The position numbers and the translations under genes are program-made. 64,000 bases of DNA from Actinomadura coerulea. Its GTDB lineage: Bacteria; Actinomycetota; Actinomycetes; Streptosporangiales; Streptosporangiaceae. The notes beneath the pieces were generated by a model that saw only the letters and a program-made list of their open reading frames with translations, made no database searches and was not told where the DNA came from. This document shows positions 61,483-64,000 of the stretch, piece by piece; position 1 is the stretch's first letter; every line of letters begins with the position of its first letter. Location of the stretch: the NCBI RefSeq assembly GCF_014208105.1, contig NZ_JACHMQ010000001.1:6758001-6822000 (forward strand), read 5' to 3'.

Positions 61483-63016
61483 CTCCTTTCCCCGTAGCGC
61501 GAGGATCGTCCAGCTGTGCCCGGCGCCGTCCCGGCGCGACGAGCGGATCTGCGTGGTCTTCCCGGCGTGGGCGCACCGCGTGACCGCCCCGATCCTGCCT
61601 CGCAGGGGGCTCGACCTGTTCGAACGCGTCGTGCTGGGGCTCTGCCACGCCGGCGTCCGCGAGCCGGACCTGATCGCCGCCCGGATCAACCTGCACGTGC
61701 GGCTGTGCGCGCACATCATCGACCAGGCCGTCCGCCAGGGGCTGCTCGACCGGCGGGGGGAGCTGACCGAGCAGGGGAGGCGGGCGCTCCGCACGGGCAG
61801 CGTCGCCGAGGAGACGTCCTGGTCGGTGCGCTACGTCTTCCAGTCGCCCGAGGCCGGCGGCGACCTGTGGCCCCGCACCGCCGAGCGGCTCGTCGACGCG
61901 CACGTCACCTGGCGGGCGCCGGGCAGGGCCGGGCTCCAGCTCGGCACCACGGGCCACCCGGACCACATCGAGGCCGCGATCCTCGACAGGGCCGACGCGG
62001 GGCCGGGGGCCGCCGTCCCCGGCCGGCCCGCCCCGGAACAGATCATCGAGGTCGCCCGGCTGGACCGGGACGCGCGGGAGGCCCAGCGGGTGCGCGAGTT
62101 CGAACGCGTCCAGGGCCTGGCGCCCGCGGCGCGGCCGGGCGAGACGGCGGGCGCCCGCCCGGGGCCGGACGGCGACCGGCCGCCGGACCTGAGCCGGATC
62201 GCCTTCATCGACGCGCCCGAGCCCGTCCTGGTCGTCGGCTTCGCCGTGGTCGGCGGAGGCGGGGAACTGGTCGCGCACGACCCGTTCGGTGTGGGGACCA
62301 GCGCCATGTTCGGCGGACTCCTGGAGCGGTGCCTGCATGACGGCGGCGCGCTCGCGGAGCGGATCCGCGGCGTGACCCGGCGCAGGGCCGAGGACGCCGA
62401 GCGCACCTATCTCCAGGCGGAGGCGACGGCGCGCGCCCACGTCGAGTCCGTGCTCGTCAGGGAGTTCGGCGCGGACGTCCGCGGCGACGACGACGCCCTG
62501 GACCTGATGACCGACGTGGACCTCGCCGTCATGCTGGGCGACCAGCCCCGGGCGCTGGAGCGCGTCGTGCACGCGACGCACCGCCTGTACGAGGAGCTCT
62601 TCCGCCGCCTGGCGCGCGCCTATCCCGTGGCGGCCGGGTCCGTCCGGGCCGTCTCGTCGACCCCCGCGCTCAGACGGGCCGCCATCGAGGAGGCCGCACA
62701 CGGCGTCGGGTTCCAGGCCGTTCCCCAGCTCTTCGTCCAGGACCTCTGCAAGGCGGCCAGGGACGTGAAGGCGGGCAAGGACGTGGCCTTGAAGGAGGCC
62801 GGCGCCCTGGCCCTCGTCGCGGCGCACAGGAACGCGGAGCATCCCCTGCATCGGCTGGCGGCGCGGCGCCCCGACCTGCTCAGTGCGCTCGCGTCGCTCG
62901 GTGCCATGCGCAACCGCGTCTCGCACGGAGGACGGGATCCCTCCGCCGCGCAGGACGCGAAATGGTGCCGTGAACTGGCAGCCCTCGCCGTCCCAGAGCT
63001 CATCTCCCTGCACTGA
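61460..63016 (+). CDS. winged-helix protein with C-terminal HEPN-like motif, function unknown
   Basis: 518 residues. ATG at 61460 is chosen because GGGAGG (61449-61454) lies 5 nt upstream; it overlaps the helicase gene end by 23 bp. Residues 40-105 look like a winged helix (VVLGLCHAGVREPDLIAARI, LRLCAHIIDQAVRQGLLDRR-like). The middle has a Glu/Arg-rich segment and FGGLLERCLHDGG. Near the end, LASLGAMRNRVSHGG contains R-x4-H (Arg484, His489) between two helices, as in HEPN ribonucleases. No family could be named. Its place behind a helicase suggests a nuclease or toxin-like effector; this is inference from one short motif. Confidence 0.8.
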   Translation: MAPSSPRSSFPRSARIVQLCPAPSRRDERICVVFPAWAHRVTAPILPRRGLDLFERVVLGLCHAGVREPDLIAARINLHVRLCAHIIDQAVRQGLLDRRGELTEQGRRALRTGSVAEETSWSVRYVFQSPEAGGDLWPRTAERLVDAHVTWRAPGRAGLQLGTTGHPDHIEAAILDRADAGPGAAVPGRPAPEQIIEVARLDRDAREAQRVREFERVQGLAPAARPGETAGARPGPDGDRPPDLSRIAFIDAPEPVLVVGFAVVGGGGELVAHDPFGVGTSAMFGGLLERCLHDGGALAERIRGVTRRRAEDAERTYLQAEATARAHVESVLVREFGADVRGDDDALDLMTDVDLAVMLGDQPRALERVVHATHRLYEELFRRLARAYPVAAGSVRAVSSTPALRRAAIEEAAHGVGFQAVPQLFVQDLCKAARDVKAGKDVALKEAGALALVAAHRNAEHPLHRLAARRPDLLSALASLGAMRNRVSHGGRDPSAAQDAKWCRELAALAVPELISLH

Positions 63017-63058
63017 CGAAGCATCCGTTCCACCCCCAGGAAGGACGAGTAGTCCACG

Positions 63059-64000
63059 ATGGCCAAGAAGCGCCCCGCTCAGGCGCGCAGGCAGACGCCC
63101 CAGCGCCGGACCAGGCCCTCCGCCGCCAAGCCGGTGAACCAGAAGGCGGCCGAGGAGGAGGTCGAAGCGCGCCGCGCCGAAGCGGTGGCGGCGGCCGGAG
63201 GCGAGGAGTCCCTGCCCGCGCCCGCCGAACCTCCGGCCGAGGGGGTGGACGGCAAGGCCGCCGCCGCCAAGTGGCAGGAGGCCGCCGAGGCCGTGGCCCT
63301 GTTCACGCGGGCCGCCGAGCGCCTGGACGAGACGCGGCGGGATCTGGATCGCAGAACCGGCGAGGCGGCCGAGCGGCTCGCCGCCGTCGAGGAGGACGCC
63401 CGGGACCTGGCGGCGCAGCGCGACCTCGTCCGGAAGAGGAGCGGCGAACTCGACGAGCGGGAGGAGCGGCTGATCGAGGAGGAGCGGCGGCTCGCCGCCG
63501 CCCGGGAACGCGCGAAGGAGACCGCGCTCGCCGAAGCGAGAAAGGCGCTGGAGAGCACCCGGCGGGACGTCGAGGCCCGGCAGCGCGAGCTGGCGGAGGA
63601 GCACGCCCGGACCAGGGCCGCGCTCGGCGCCGAGCTTGAGGCGCAGCGCCGGGAACTGGCCGAGCGGACGGAGAGGCTCACCGCGGAACGGGCGCGCCTC
63701 CGGGAGTTCGAGGTCGGGCTCAACGCCCGTGACGAGGACCTGGCCGATGCGCGTGCGCTGCTGGGAGAACGCGTGGAGCACGCCGTCGCCGCGGCCGTGG
63801 AACGGGCCGAGCTGCGTTCCAGGGAACTGGAGCAGCGCTGCGGAGCGCTCCAGGACCACGCCGCCGACATGGAGAAGGAGCGCGACGAGCGGAACCGCGT
63901 CGACCGGGCCTTCGGCCACCGGTCGCCCGACGAGGTGCTGAAGGAACTGGAGGAGCTGCGTGCCCAGAACGCCGAGCTCCGCCTCCGGCGCCAGGTGCCC
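63059..64000 (+). CDS. coiled-coil protein, 3' end outside window
   Basis: 314 residues are visible from ATG at 63059 (AGGAAGG about 13 nt upstream). A basic start (AKKRPAQARRQTPQRRTRPS) and an Ala/Pro linker lead to an almost unbroken coiled coil from about residue 75 onward, rich in Ala, Arg and Glu (RRDLDRRTGEAAERLAAVEE, ELDEREERLIEEERRLAAAR). Near the edge the pattern changes (FGHRSPDEVLKELEELRAQN), so a folded domain such as an ATPase may follow. It is the fifth gene in the vWA-kinase-helicase cluster, 42 bp after the HEPN-like gene. Confidence 0.82.
   Translation, partial: MAKKRPAQARRQTPQRRTRPSAAKPVNQKAAEEEVEARRAEAVAAAGGEESLPAPAEPPAEGVDGKAAAAKWQEAAEAVALFTRAAERLDETRRDLDRRTGEAAERLAAVEEDARDLAAQRDLVRKRSGELDEREERLIEEERRLAAARERAKETALAEARKALESTRRDVEARQRELAEEHARTRAALGAELEAQRRELAERTERLTAERARLREFEVGLNARDEDLADARALLGERVEHAVAAAVERAELRSRELEQRCGALQDHAADMEKERDERNRVDRAFGHRSPDEVLKELEELRAQNAELRLRRQVP

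Noticed and set aside
57679..61794. 1371-codon open frame on the minus strand
   Set aside because: It is antisense to the kinase and helicase genes, whose motifs and overlaps are clear. Long antisense frames are usual in DNA this rich in GC.
61307..63919. 870-codon open frame on the minus strand
   Set aside because: Antisense to the HEPN-like and coiled-coil genes; no recognisable motif or ribosome site.

Overview
The window is very high-GC DNA with dense genes, many GTG and TTG starts, 4-base ATGA/GTGA gene overlaps and short or absent 5' leaders. This points to an actinomycete. CDP-ribitol teichoic acid genes, a c-di-AMP riboswitch before an NlpC/P60 endopeptidase, DUF6153/DUF305 proteins, an F420-type (Ddn-like) protein and a single-chain acyl-CoA carboxylase fit a Streptosporangiales-type lineage such as Actinomadura. 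The genus is inference.

Layout. (1) 1-13.2 kb: cell-surface glycopolymer locus. On + lie three glycosyltransferases interleaved with two small proteins of unknown role (3-4700). They converge on a minus-strand series: UDP-GlcNAc 2-epimerase, WbpD-type N-acetyltransferase, a large GT2, a TagF-type polymerase, a fused CDP-ribitol synthase/reductase, and an acyltransferase-3 membrane protein. (2) 13.4-19 kb: two small membrane proteins, an IclR regulator, an SDR remnant, and a TetR regulator joined in frame to a ferredoxin, followed by a P450 and a maleylacetate reductase-like enzyme whose start is coupled to a 9-codon upstream ORF. (3) 19-30 kb: PBP4-type carboxypeptidase, a secreted protein, a MarR-like fragment, a HEAT protein, a giant single-chain biotin-dependent carboxylase and a B12-binding radical SAM protein. 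(4) 30.4-34.4 kb: a partner-switching module (PP2C phosphatase, cobalamin sensor with the CarH-type W-x9-EH motif, two STAS proteins). (5) 34.5-36.6 kb: two TetR regulators, each with twin operator-like palindromes, plus a Ddn-like protein and a small membrane protein. (6) 36.6-48.7 kb: two NarL-type two-component systems, beside an MMPL transporter and an FtsX-type ABC transporter, with a BlaI/M56 pair, the riboswitch and NlpC/P60 gene, and DUF6153/DUF305 between them. (7) 48.7-55.8 kb: a flavoprotein, a cation diffusion facilitator, a BlaI whose peptidase partner is cut off at a breakpoint shared with a truncated sugar acetyltransferase, a LysR, and a molybdopterin oxidoreductase lacking the N-terminal Fe-S cysteines. 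(8) 55.9-64 kb: a five-gene same-strand cluster (vWA protein, protein kinase with zinc ribbon, UPF1-like helicase, winged-helix protein with a HEPN-like R-x4-H motif, coiled-coil protein cut by the window edge). This is the best candidate for an undescribed stress or defence system.

Convergent gene pairs are mostly separated by near-perfect GC hairpins (22916-22948, 44880-44909, 20675-20709). No rRNA, tRNA, CRISPR array, insertion sequence or origin was seen.
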